A stretch of 64,000 nucleotides of DNA from CAISGS01 sp044376615 (GTDB taxonomy: Bacteria > Pseudomonadota > Alphaproteobacteria > Caulobacterales > Caulobacteraceae). The DNA lies in the NCBI GenBank assembly GCA_044376615.1, contig JBILKO010000001.1:8035-72034 (forward strand), read 5' to 3'. A program made the position numbers and the translations under genes. The notes beneath the pieces were generated by a model. It was not told where the DNA came from, did no database searches, and was given only the letters and a program-made list of their open reading frames with translations. This document shows positions 44,931 through 52,766 of this stretch, piece after piece; position 1 is the stretch's first letter, and each line of letters opens with the position of its first letter.

Positions 44931-46586
44931 ATGGGCCGGTTTGACTATGTTATCATTGGTGCAGGCTCAGCGGGCTGCGTTCTGGCCAATCGGTTGAGCG
45001 CCGATGGCACCAAGCGGGTGCTGCTGCTCGAGGCCGGCGGCAAGGATAATTCCATCCTGGTCAAGATGCCGGCCGGGGTTGGCAATCTGATCAAGGAAAA
45101 GGGCACCTATAATTGGGGCTTTTGGACCGAGGCCGAGCCGCATCTGGACGGACGCAAGCTCTGGTGGCCGCGCGGCAAGGGCTGGGGCGGGTCGAGCTCG
45201 ATCAATGGCATGATCTATATTCGTGGCCATGCGCGCGATTATGATCAGTGGCGGCAAATGGGCCTGAAAGGCTGGTCCTATGGCGAGGTCCTGCCCTATT
45301 TCAAACGCTCAGAGACGCTGGAAGGCGGCGGCGATGCCTATCACGGCAGTGACGGCCCCTTGCATGTCTCAAAGGCCTCGACCCCCAATCCGATCTTTAC
45401 CAGCTTCATCCAGGCCGGGGCGGCGGCGGGCTATAAGCTCACTGCTGATTTCAATGGCTATCAGCAAGAAGGCTTTGGCCCCTTCCAACTGACGATCAAG
45501 GATGGTCAGCGCTGGAGCGCAGCGCGCGGCTATCTGCATCCGGTCAAGGATCAAAGGCCTAATCTGATCACTGAGATCGAGGCGCGAACCACCAAGATTA
45601 TCATCGAAAACGGCCGTGCGGTTGGCGTCGCCTATGTTCAAGGCAAGAAGAATACCCCTAAGATCGCCTATGCCGATGCCGAGGTCCTTCTTTGCGCCGG
45701 TGCCGTCCAGTCGCCGCAAATCCTGCAATTATCGGGCATTGGTGATCCAGAGGCCCTAACCAAGGTTGGGGTGCCCGTGGTGCATGCACTAAAGGGCGTG
45801 GGTAAGAATCTGCAAGACCATCTGGACGTGATCCTGTCTTGGGAATGCCCGCAGGCCATTACCGCCTATGCCTATAATAAGGGCTTAAAGCGCCTGGCCA
45901 CCGGCCTGAACTATTTGTTGCGCGGCCAGGGACCGGGGCGGCAAAACTTCCTCGAGGCTGGGGCGTTTTTGAAATCGCGGCCCGATCTGGACCGGCCTGA
46001 CCTGCAATTGCACTGCGTCCTGGCCATTATGAAGGATCATGGCAAGACCGTGATCGAGAAGGACGGGTTTTCGATCCATGTCTGCCAGCTGCGCCCCGAA
46101 AGCCGTGGCGAAGTGTTTTTGCGCTCCGCCGATCCGTTCGATGATCCCGCCATCTTGGCCAATTATCTGGCCACGGACGAAGACCGCCGCGCCTTGCGTG
46201 AAGGCATTAAGATGGTGCGAGACTTTGTGAAGGGCACGGCCATGGATGCGGTGCGCAGTGACGAGTTCCAGCCTGGAGATGCGATCCAGTCGGACGCCGA
46301 TCTCGATGCCTGGATCCGCCAGACGGCCGAGACCATTTATCACCCAGTCGGCACTTGCCGCATGGGCGCGGCGGACGATGCCCTGGCCGTGGTTGATGAG
46401 GCCTTGTGCGTGCACGGACTAAAGGGTCTGCGAGTCGTCGATGCCTCGGTCATGCCAACCCTGATCGGCGGCAATACCAATGCCCCGACCATTATGATCG
46501 CTGAAAAGGCCGCCGATATGATCCTGGGCCGCGCCCCGCTCGCACCTTTGACCGTTCCGGTGTTCGAAGACGCCAGCGCCGCCTAG
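44931..46586 (+). CDS. GMC-family FAD oxidoreductase (choline/alcohol dehydrogenase type)
   Basis: A 551-aa flavoenzyme. The FAD Rossmann motif is FDYVIIGAGSAGCVLANRLS at residues 4-23, GMC signature 1 is in WPRGKGWGGSSSINGMIYIRG near 85, signature 2 in GAVQSPQILQLSGIG near 255, and the catalytic histidine in YHPVGTCRMG near 470. It resembles BetA and alcohol dehydrogenases such as AlkJ. Without betB or betI beside it, choline specificity is not supported. The ATG at 44931 begins the flavin fold. Confidence 0.88.
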   Translation: MGRFDYVIIGAGSAGCVLANRLSADGTKRVLLLEAGGKDNSILVKMPAGVGNLIKEKGTYNWGFWTEAEPHLDGRKLWWPRGKGWGGSSSINGMIYIRGHARDYDQWRQMGLKGWSYGEVLPYFKRSETLEGGGDAYHGSDGPLHVSKASTPNPIFTSFIQAGAAAGYKLTADFNGYQQEGFGPFQLTIKDGQRWSAARGYLHPVKDQRPNLITEIEARTTKIIIENGRAVGVAYVQGKKNTPKIAYADAEVLLCAGAVQSPQILQLSGIGDPEALTKVGVPVVHALKGVGKNLQDHLDVILSWECPQAITAYAYNKGLKRLATGLNYLLRGQGPGRQNFLEAGAFLKSRPDLDRPDLQLHCVLAIMKDHGKTVIEKDGFSIHVCQLRPESRGEVFLRSADPFDDPAILANYLATDEDRRALREGIKMVRDFVKGTAMDAVRSDEFQPGDAIQSDADLDAWIRQTAETIYHPVGTCRMGAADDALAVVDEALCVHGLKGLRVVDASVMPTLIGGNTNAPTIMIAEKAADMILGRAPLAPLTVPVFEDASAA

Positions 46587-46698
46587 ACTTGTCGCTTCAG
46601 CGTGGCCTGGCCAGGTCCAAACTTTGCTTGGCCAGCCGCGACAAATCGCCCTATATTCTTGGGCAATAGGGGCTCAAATGGGCCTTGAGGAGGACACC

Positions 46699-47304
46699 AT
46701 GGCTGGACTGCTGCAAAACTTTCGAAACACCTTGATCGCTGGGACCGTATTGGCCCTGATCCTTATTGCCGGATACCAGATGCATTATGGCGCAGCCGAC
46801 GCCGTCTATTGGCAGGCCATTTTCCGCTTCCTGCACGTGTTTGTCGGCATTCTCTGGATCGGCCTGCTCTATTATTTCAATTTCGTCCAGATCCGCAAAA
46901 TGCCGGAAATTCCAGCTGAGCTGAAGCCAGCGGTTTCGAAATATATTGCGCCAGAAGCCCTGTTCTGGTTCCGCTGGGCGGCTCTAGCCACAGTCCTTGC
47001 CGGGATCATTCTGGCCTGGAATCGCGGCTATCTGGTCGAAGCCTATACGCTGGGCGCGACCGAAGGCTTTAGCGTGCCGCAGCATACCTTTATCGGGGTT
47101 GGCATGTGGCTCGGCACCATCATGTTCTTGAACGTCTGGCTGTTCATCTGGCCAAACCAGAAGATCGCTCTGGGCATGGTTGAGGCCGATGCCGATGCCA
47201 AGGCCAAGGCTGCCCGGACAGCCATGCTGTTTAGCCGCACCAATCTTTTGCTGTCCCTGCCTATGCTGGCGACCATGACCATGAACCAGACCCTGTTCGG
47301 CTAA
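46699..47304 (+). CDS. PuuD-like (urate oxidase N-terminal domain) membrane protein
   Basis: A 201-aa inner-membrane protein with about five TM helices. FRFLHVFVGILWIGLLYYFNF (near residue 38) and FIGVGMWLGTIMFLNVWLFIWPNQK match the urate_ox_N domain of the membrane urate hydroxylase PuuD. The C-terminal cytochrome c domain of full PuuD is missing, and no purine catabolic genes are nearby, so urate oxidation is doubtful. The ATG at 46699 follows GAGGAGGACACC. A strong terminator follows. Confidence 0.75.
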   Translation: MAGLLQNFRNTLIAGTVLALILIAGYQMHYGAADAVYWQAIFRFLHVFVGILWIGLLYYFNFVQIRKMPEIPAELKPAVSKYIAPEALFWFRWAALATVLAGIILAWNRGYLVEAYTLGATEGFSVPQHTFIGVGMWLGTIMFLNVWLFIWPNQKIALGMVEADADAKAKAARTAMLFSRTNLLLSLPMLATMTMNQTLFG

Positions 47305-47325
47305 ACCGTTCAGGCCTAGATAAGA

Positions 47326-47361
47326 GGGGGCTCGCCAGCGATGGCGGGCCCCTTTTTTTTT
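47326..47361 (+). terminator. rho-independent terminator
   Basis: GGGGGC-CGCC paired with GGCG-GCCCC around an AGCGAT loop, directly followed by nine T residues. A textbook terminator after the PuuD-like gene. Confidence 0.9.
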
Positions 47362-47496
47362 GACCAAATTGCCTCGTTCAATTTAGCTCATCCCAGTCGC
47401 CTTACTGAAGATCTATTTGCGGACAAGCAGGCCTTGTTCCATAGGAAAATTTCAGATCTGGACACTTAACTTGGCTGTTCGTTAGGATCGGCACAC

Positions 47497-48105
47497 ATGT
47501 TCGATAAGGCAACACTTCAATATTACTCTGATGTCCGGCCCACCTATAAAGGAAGTGGTATTGGCGGCATTAGTCGGTATCTCAACGACTTCGTTGCGCG
47601 ATTGTTGCCCGGATGCCGCATCCTTGAACTCGGCTGCGGCGGCGGACTTGATGCAGAAGCGCTAATTCAGGCTGGGTTTGACGTCGATCCGACCGATGGG
47701 GTGGCCTCTATTGCGCAGCAAGCCGAGCAGAGGCTTTGCTTGCCTGTTCGCGTCATGCGCTTCGATCAACTCGCCTCTGACCAAGAATATGACGCGATTT
47801 GGGCGAATGCCAGCCTGATCCACGTGCCGATGGAGTCGCTTGGTGACGTGCTCACGCGCGTCCACCGCGCGTTAAGGCCAGGTGGCCTACACGGGGCGAC
47901 CTATAAGTGCGGGGGACACCAGGGTCGTGACCGTCACGGTAGATACTATAACTATCCGTCTATGGAAATGTTGCTTGCCGCTTATCAAACGAGCGGCGAT
48001 TGGGACTTGGTTCACCAATTTGAGTATGTTGGCGGCGGATTTGAGGACGGATTGGGTCCTTGGGCGTATGTGGTGCTGAGACGACGAGACTCTCCGCACG
48101 GATGA
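47497..48105 (+). CDS. class I SAM-dependent methyltransferase
   Basis: A 202-aa methyltransferase. Motif I is ILELGCGGGLDAEALIQAGF (near residues 48-67), followed by VDPTDG and the YDAIWANASLIHVP motif near 105, then HRALRPGGLHGATYK. It is of the UbiE/Methyltransf_11 type. The substrate is unknown. It is preceded by a 135-bp gap and has more AT-ending codons than its neighbours, which suggests possible acquisition. Confidence 0.78.
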   Translation: MFDKATLQYYSDVRPTYKGSGIGGISRYLNDFVARLLPGCRILELGCGGGLDAEALIQAGFDVDPTDGVASIAQQAEQRLCLPVRVMRFDQLASDQEYDAIWANASLIHVPMESLGDVLTRVHRALRPGGLHGATYKCGGHQGRDRHGRYYNYPSMEMLLAAYQTSGDWDLVHQFEYVGGGFEDGLGPWAYVVLRRRDSPHG

Positions 48106-48138
48106 GCTCAAAGCAGATACGCTTTATGAGGTGGGCGC

Positions 48139-48843
48139 ATGGATGATGAGATCGAGGCCGAGGTGCGCCGCGCCGATCCTGATCGTTGGCTGGCCAGCCG
48201 CCTGATCAGCGACCCGGCCTTACGCACCGATGTCCTGGCTGTGCTGGCCTTTGATGCTGAACTGGCAAGGGTGCGGGCCGTGGTCAGTGAGGCCCTGCTG
48301 GGCGAGATCCGCCTGACCTGGTGGCAAGAAGCCCTGGACGAGATCACCCAGCATCGCCCGGTGCGTCGCCACCCAACGGTTCAGGCCTTGGCCCAAGCGA
48401 TCGAGTCCCGCCATCTGTCGCCCGTGCTGCTGTCTAGCCTGATTGAGGCACGGATCGAGGATCTAGGCGGCGCGGTCTTTGATTACCCGGACAAGGCGAT
48501 GGTTCATATTGACCAGACCAGCGTCGCCCTATCGGCCTTGGTCTTGCAAATCCTGTCACCAGGCACGGACCTGCATGCGGTCCAGGCGGTTAGCCGCGCC
48601 TATGGCCTGGCAAGGCTCAGGCTCGCCGGGCGTTTGACCCCTGGGCTTGCCATGGATTGGGCTCCGCAGCGGCTAAGGGATGATCTGGCCTTGGGCGCTA
48701 TCGCCTCAAAGGCCTTACCGGTTGAGGCCTTCCCCGCCATTGCCCACTGCGTCCTAACCGCCAGCCTGGCTAAGGGCCGCGAGCCTGGCCCCTTGGCTAA
48801 GCGGGCCTTGATCTTTTGGGCCAGCCTGACCGGCCGCGTCTAG
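48139..48843 (+). CDS. squalene/phytoene synthase-like protein (NDUFAF6-type)
   Basis: A 234-aa protein with the fold of squalene/phytoene synthases: AFDAELARVRAVVSEALLGEIRLTWWQEAL (residues 34-63) is the first conserved block. The aspartate-rich catalytic motifs (DxxxD pairs) of true synthases are absent, and no carotenoid genes are near. This matches the short alphaproteobacterial homologues of NDUFAF6, a complex I assembly factor; function here inferred. The ATG at 48139 follows GAGGTGGG. Its stop overlaps that of trmFO (CTAG). Confidence 0.75.
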   Translation: MDDEIEAEVRRADPDRWLASRLISDPALRTDVLAVLAFDAELARVRAVVSEALLGEIRLTWWQEALDEITQHRPVRRHPTVQALAQAIESRHLSPVLLSSLIEARIEDLGGAVFDYPDKAMVHIDQTSVALSALVLQILSPGTDLHAVQAVSRAYGLARLRLAGRLTPGLAMDWAPQRLRDDLALGAIASKALPVEAFPAIAHCVLTASLAKGREPGPLAKRALIFWASLTGRV

Positions 48844-50213
48844 GCCGCCAGCCAGGCGTCGAGATCAGCCAGGGCACGGACGCTCATTAGCCGCTTCTTG
48901 GCGCGGCCGCGTTCTTTCAGCGGCAATTTGCGGCCCTCATGATCAAATTTTGGTGGCTCGACCGGTGGCAGGAGGCCGTAATTAATATTCATGGGTTGAA
49001 AGGCGCCGCCTTCGAGGTGGCCGCCGGTAATATGGCTGATCAAGGCGCCAAGTGCGGTGGTGGCCGGCGGCGCGTCCAAGGTCCGGCCTAGCGCCTGGGC
49101 CGCCGCAAACCGGCCCGCCATCAGGCCAATGGCGGCGCTTTCGACATAGCCCTCAACCCCGGTGACCTGGCCGGCAAAGCGCAGGCGCGGCTGAACCTTG
49201 AGGCGAAGGCTGGTATCCAGCAGTCGGGGCGAATTGATAAAGGTATTGCGGTGCAGGCCGCCCAGCCGGGCGAACTGGGCATTTTCCAGGCCAGGGATCT
49301 GGCGAAACACATCGGCCTGGACCCCGTGCTTAAGCTTGGTCTGAAAGCCGACCATATTATAGAGAGTGCCCAGGGCATTATCCTGGCGCAGCTGGACAAT
49401 CGCATAGGGTTTGACCAGGGGATCGCGCGGATTGGTCAGGCCAACGGGCTTGAGCGGCCCCCAACGCAGGGTCTCATGCCCGCGCTCGGCCATGACCTCG
49501 ATCGGCAAACAGCCGTCAAAATAGGGCACATTTTCCCAGTCCTTGAACGTGGTCTTAGGGCCGTCCAGCAGGGCCTGGATAAAGCCGTCATACTGGTCCT
49601 TGGTCATGGGGCAGTTGATATAGGCGGCCTTGTCGCCGCCGGGGCCTTCCTTGTCATAGCGCGACTGACGCCAGGCAATGTCCATATTGATCGTATCGGC
49701 ATGGACGATGGGGGCAATGGCGTCAAAGAAGGACAATTGGCCTTCGCCAGTCAGGTCGAGGATGGCTTGCGACAGTTCAGGCGTCGTCAGGGGGCCGGTG
49801 GCGACAATGACGTTTTGCCAGTCGGAGGGGGGCAGGCCGATCACCTCCTCGCGCACAATCGTGATCAGGGGGTGGGCTTCAAGCCTCGCCGTGACCTCAG
49901 CCGAAAACCCCTCGCGATCGACGGCCAAGGCCCCGCCTGCCGGGACCTGATGCATATCGCCGCTGGCCATGATGACCGAGCCGCAGCGCCGCATTTCGGC
50001 ATGCAAAAGCCCGACCGCATTATGCTCCCAATCATCCGAGCGAAACGAGTTGGAACAGACCAACTCAGCCAGGCCCTGGCCCTGATGCGCCTCAGTGCCG
50101 CGATGCGGGCGCATTTCGTGCAGGATTACCGGCACGCCCATCTGGGCCGCCTGCCAGGCCGCTTCCGATCCGGCCAGGCCGCCGCCGATAATGTGTAGGG
50201 GATCAATAGACAT
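48840..50213 (-). CDS. trmFO: methylenetetrahydrofolate-tRNA-(uracil-54-C5)-methyltransferase
   Basis: A 457-aa FAD enzyme that makes 5-methyluridine at tRNA position 54 using methylene-THF and NAD(P)H. The N-terminal FAD motif is IIGGGLAGSEAAWQAAQMG (residues 8-26). The block ELVCSNSFRSDD (near 50) carries the active-site region, and CPMTKDQYDGF, PVGLTNPRDP and MNINYGLLPP are TrmFO signatures. It is homologous to MnmG but shorter. Well supported. Confidence 0.96.
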   Translation of the reverse strand: MSIDPLHIIGGGLAGSEAAWQAAQMGVPVILHEMRPHRGTEAHQGQGLAELVCSNSFRSDDWEHNAVGLLHAEMRRCGSVIMASGDMHQVPAGGALAVDREGFSAEVTARLEAHPLITIVREEVIGLPPSDWQNVIVATGPLTTPELSQAILDLTGEGQLSFFDAIAPIVHADTINMDIAWRQSRYDKEGPGGDKAAYINCPMTKDQYDGFIQALLDGPKTTFKDWENVPYFDGCLPIEVMAERGHETLRWGPLKPVGLTNPRDPLVKPYAIVQLRQDNALGTLYNMVGFQTKLKHGVQADVFRQIPGLENAQFARLGGLHRNTFINSPRLLDTSLRLKVQPRLRFAGQVTGVEGYVESAAIGLMAGRFAAAQALGRTLDAPPATTALGALISHITGGHLEGGAFQPMNINYGLLPPVEPPKFDHEGRKLPLKERGRAKKRLMSVRALADLDAWLAA

Positions 50214-50262
50214 GGCGCGCTTATAGCCGCTAAATCATACTGGTTGAACAGGGGGCTATGGG

Positions 50263-51084
50263 ATGAAGCTGGAATTAGACACGGCCCTGATACGGTCCAG
50301 CCTTGGCCATGGCATCGCGGTTATGCGCCAGTCTTGGCGGCAGTTTTGGCCGCTGATGCTGATTGTGTCAGCAATAAACTTCACCGGGTCAAGTATAGAC
50401 AGTCAATTGGCAAGGCTGATCTGCACGATCCTAGGCGGCCTGCTTACAATCTCACTTTTTGGCGCGCTTTTTCGCATTGCCGATCCTAGCCGCGACCTGG
50501 CTCACCCAAACCTTGGGCGGTTTGGGATCCAGTTTAGAGATATCGAAGCACGGCTTTTATGGGCCTATTTGGGCAAGGCCGCCATTTTGGTCTTTATAGG
50601 CCTTTTGCTCGTAGTGTTTAACCTCGTCTTGGCAGCGATCATAGCCTATGGGCGTGGACATGAACTGACGCTGGCAAACCCGTCCGCCTACTGGGTTGAG
50701 CTTGGGCCATTGGGCCTTTGCGTCTTGGCCATAACCATCATCATTTCGACCTTGTACATTATGTGGTTGTCAATTCGGCTTTACCTCGTCGAACCAGCAA
50801 GCGCGTATGGTCGCGAGCCACAGATTCTATCGACGCTCCCGCTTACCAGAGGCAGTCTATACAGTTTAGGGTTAGCTATCGGGGTAGTCTGGGTCGGCTA
50901 TCTTATCGCTCTAATTGCGAGCGGCGGCATTGGGTACAGTGTCCCGAGCTCGCTTATGAAATACGCACTCATGTGCGTTCTTGAATCGGCTCTGATCTTT
51001 GTCCTCGTTCCGTTTGACATCGGCATAAAGGCGGCTCTTTACCGCTCGCTCAAAGCGCGACATAACCCGGTGGAAGACCCGTAA
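50263..51084 (+). CDS. polytopic membrane protein of unknown function
   Basis: A 273-aa protein with about six hydrophobic helices and no signal peptide. A segment WLSIRLYLVEP...LPLTRGSLYSLGLA near residues 165-205 resembles the equivalent part of the next gene, so the two are probably paralogues or subunits of one membrane complex. It is less GC-rich and uses rarer codons than its surroundings. No enzyme motif is seen. It resembles in pattern the membrane domains of glycerophosphodiester phosphodiesterase proteins, but that is weak. Confidence 0.6.
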   Translation: MKLELDTALIRSSLGHGIAVMRQSWRQFWPLMLIVSAINFTGSSIDSQLARLICTILGGLLTISLFGALFRIADPSRDLAHPNLGRFGIQFRDIEARLLWAYLGKAAILVFIGLLLVVFNLVLAAIIAYGRGHELTLANPSAYWVELGPLGLCVLAITIIISTLYIMWLSIRLYLVEPASAYGREPQILSTLPLTRGSLYSLGLAIGVVWVGYLIALIASGGIGYSVPSSLMKYALMCVLESALIFVLVPFDIGIKAALYRSLKARHNPVEDP

Positions 51085-51108
51085 GACTCGGGCGAAAAGG
51101 ACTAGGCC

Positions 51109-52023
51109 ATGGCTGCGTTTTCTCCCACCGATGTTGCCTTTGAAGGCTTTCGCATCACGCGTGAGCGGCCCATAACGGTCGCGATCTGGACTGGCTTTTA
51201 TCTCGTGGTCAGCCTGGCCATGGCCATCCTAATGATCGCCACGGTCGGCCCAGAATTTAACGCGCTTGAACAGGCGGCCAAGCATGGCGGTGACCCTCAA
51301 CAGTCGATAGAGACCCTGCAAAAACTGTTGCCCTTTTATGCCATCGCCTTTCCGGTCGGCATTAGTGTGATGTCGATCTTTGCCGGGGCAGTTTTCCGCA
51401 TTGTGCTGGGGCGGCCCGGCGGTGTGGCCGGACATCTGGCTTTTGGTGAGGATGAGTTTCGGCTGATCGCCATGAGCCTAATCGTCAGTGTCCTGATGTT
51501 ACTCGCCCTGTTCGTGATCATGTTGGCGGTTGGGATATTGGCTGGGATTGGTGCCACGATCAGCCCTGCTGCAGGCGGATTGATCGGTGTGGTCAGTGGC
51601 ATTGCGGCCTTTTGTGGCATGTTGTGGGTGACGGTACGCCTGTCTCTCTGCGGGCCCATGACCTTTGCCGAGCGCAAGATTGTTATCTTCCGTGCCTGGA
51701 CCGTGTCTCGCGGTCATTTTTGGCAATTGCTCGGCTCCTATGCCCTGGCCATGGGTATGGGCATTGTCGCCGCCTTGATGGCCTTTATCGTCTTTGTCGC
51801 CTTGGCGGGTGTGCTGGTGGTCGCGACCGGCGGCACAATCGCCGATATCGGTGCCCTGTTTCGCCCAGACTTTACGTCAATCGCCTCGTTCTTCACCCCG
51901 GCCATGATCCTTTATCAGGTGTTTGGCGCCGTGATTACCGCCATCTACTACGCCGTCATCCTGGCCCCCCAGGCCATGGCCTATGTCGCCCTAACCGATT
52001 ATGCGGGCGACACCGAAGGCTAG
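51109..52023 (+). CDS. polytopic membrane protein, related to its upstream neighbour
   Basis: A 304-aa protein with about six or seven helices. WVTVRLSLCGPMTFAERK followed by WTVSRGHFWQLLGSYALAMG aligns with the upstream protein. It follows by 24 bp and is probably co-transcribed. Its function is unknown. The stop overlaps the convergent GST stop in CTAG. Confidence 0.65.
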   Translation: MAAFSPTDVAFEGFRITRERPITVAIWTGFYLVVSLAMAILMIATVGPEFNALEQAAKHGGDPQQSIETLQKLLPFYAIAFPVGISVMSIFAGAVFRIVLGRPGGVAGHLAFGEDEFRLIAMSLIVSVLMLLALFVIMLAVGILAGIGATISPAAGGLIGVVSGIAAFCGMLWVTVRLSLCGPMTFAERKIVIFRAWTVSRGHFWQLLGSYALAMGMGIVAALMAFIVFVALAGVLVVATGGTIADIGALFRPDFTSIASFFTPAMILYQVFGAVITAIYYAVILAPQAMAYVALTDYAGDTEG

Positions 52024-52631
52024 GCGTTCGCGCTTGGCCTTGCGCTTACAGCGGCGTGCCAGCGGCCTAAGCGCTCCAGGCCACCTGGCATAGGCAGGCC
52101 AATCCAGGCGGCGAAATCGATCGTTGTCAGGGCGGCAATATCGGCCATGCTAAAACTATTGCCGACCATATAGTCATGGCCTTCTAATTCGCGGTCCAGC
52201 CAGGTCATGACTCGCTCGGCGGTCTCGCGGTTAGACTCGCCAAATTCCTTGTACTGGGTCAGCAGCTTGGCCGTATAGGGGTGGGCGTGACGCCAAAACA
52301 TGCCGACCGGGGTCATGAGTTGAAACTCGATCCGGCGAATGGCCATATCGATCTGGGCCGCCTCAAGCGGGCTTGTGCCAAACAGCGGCTTATCGGGATA
52401 AACCGCCTCGAGATAGCGGCATATGGAGACGGTTTCAGCAATTACCGTGCCGTCATCCAATTCCAGGATCGGGATCTGGCCGAGCGAATTCTTAGCCTTG
52501 AACTCGGGCGTCTTATGTTCGCCCCGCATCATATTGACCGGGATTTCCGGCAAATCGATGCCCTTTTCGGCGAGAAAGATCCGCACGCGGCGAGGATTGG
52601 GAGCTGGGTTTGGCGCGCCATAGAGTTTCAT
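52020..52631 (-). CDS. glutathione S-transferase family protein
   Basis: A 203-aa GST. The thioredoxin-like N-terminal domain starts MKLYGAPNPAPNPRRVRIFLAEKGI; the glutathione-binding cis-proline and ELDDGTVIAETVSICRYLE lie near residues 52-75. The helical C-terminal domain has the N-capping box SMADIAALTTIDFA. The catalytic residue is probably Asn or Pro region of APNPAPN rather than a Ser or Cys, as in beta/theta-like GSTs. The ATG follows GAGGACACC. The substrate is unknown. Confidence 0.85.
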   Translation of the reverse strand: MKLYGAPNPAPNPRRVRIFLAEKGIDLPEIPVNMMRGEHKTPEFKAKNSLGQIPILELDDGTVIAETVSICRYLEAVYPDKPLFGTSPLEAAQIDMAIRRIEFQLMTPVGMFWRHAHPYTAKLLTQYKEFGESNRETAERVMTWLDRELEGHDYMVGNSFSMADIAALTTIDFAAWIGLPMPGGLERLGRWHAAVSARPSANA

Positions 52632-52657
52632 TTTGGTGTCCTCATATCTGTGGGGTT

Positions 52658-52766
52658 AGGCCCCCTCCACCGCTGCGCGGTCCCCCTCCCCCAAGGGGGG
52701 AGGATTACATATGACTAATTCTTCCCCCACTGGGGGAAGTACCCGCGAAGCGGGGGTAGGGGGCCT
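52658..52766. repeat. MITE-like inverted-repeat element
   Basis: About 109 bp whose ends are imperfect inverted repeats of roughly 35 bp, each starting AGG-CCCCCT at the edges and containing CCGCG-CGG/ACCCGCGAAGCGGG dyads. Two further hairpins (CCCCC-AAGGGGGG, and TCCCCCACTGGGGGA) flank an AT-rich centre (AGGATTACATATGACTAATTCTT). No ORF is inside. It ends exactly at the uvrA stop codon. Palindrome-rich elements of this type are common between alphaproteobacterial genes. Confidence 0.65.

Noticed and set aside
48139..48843. Carotenoid or hopanoid biosynthesis gene
   Set aside because: The catalytic aspartate motifs are missing and no partner genes are nearby, so the pathway call is not supported.
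49251..50198. A 315-codon plus-strand frame opposite trmFO
   Set aside because: It lies inside trmFO on the other strand, has no recognisable domain, and its sequence looks like antisense of the FAD enzyme.
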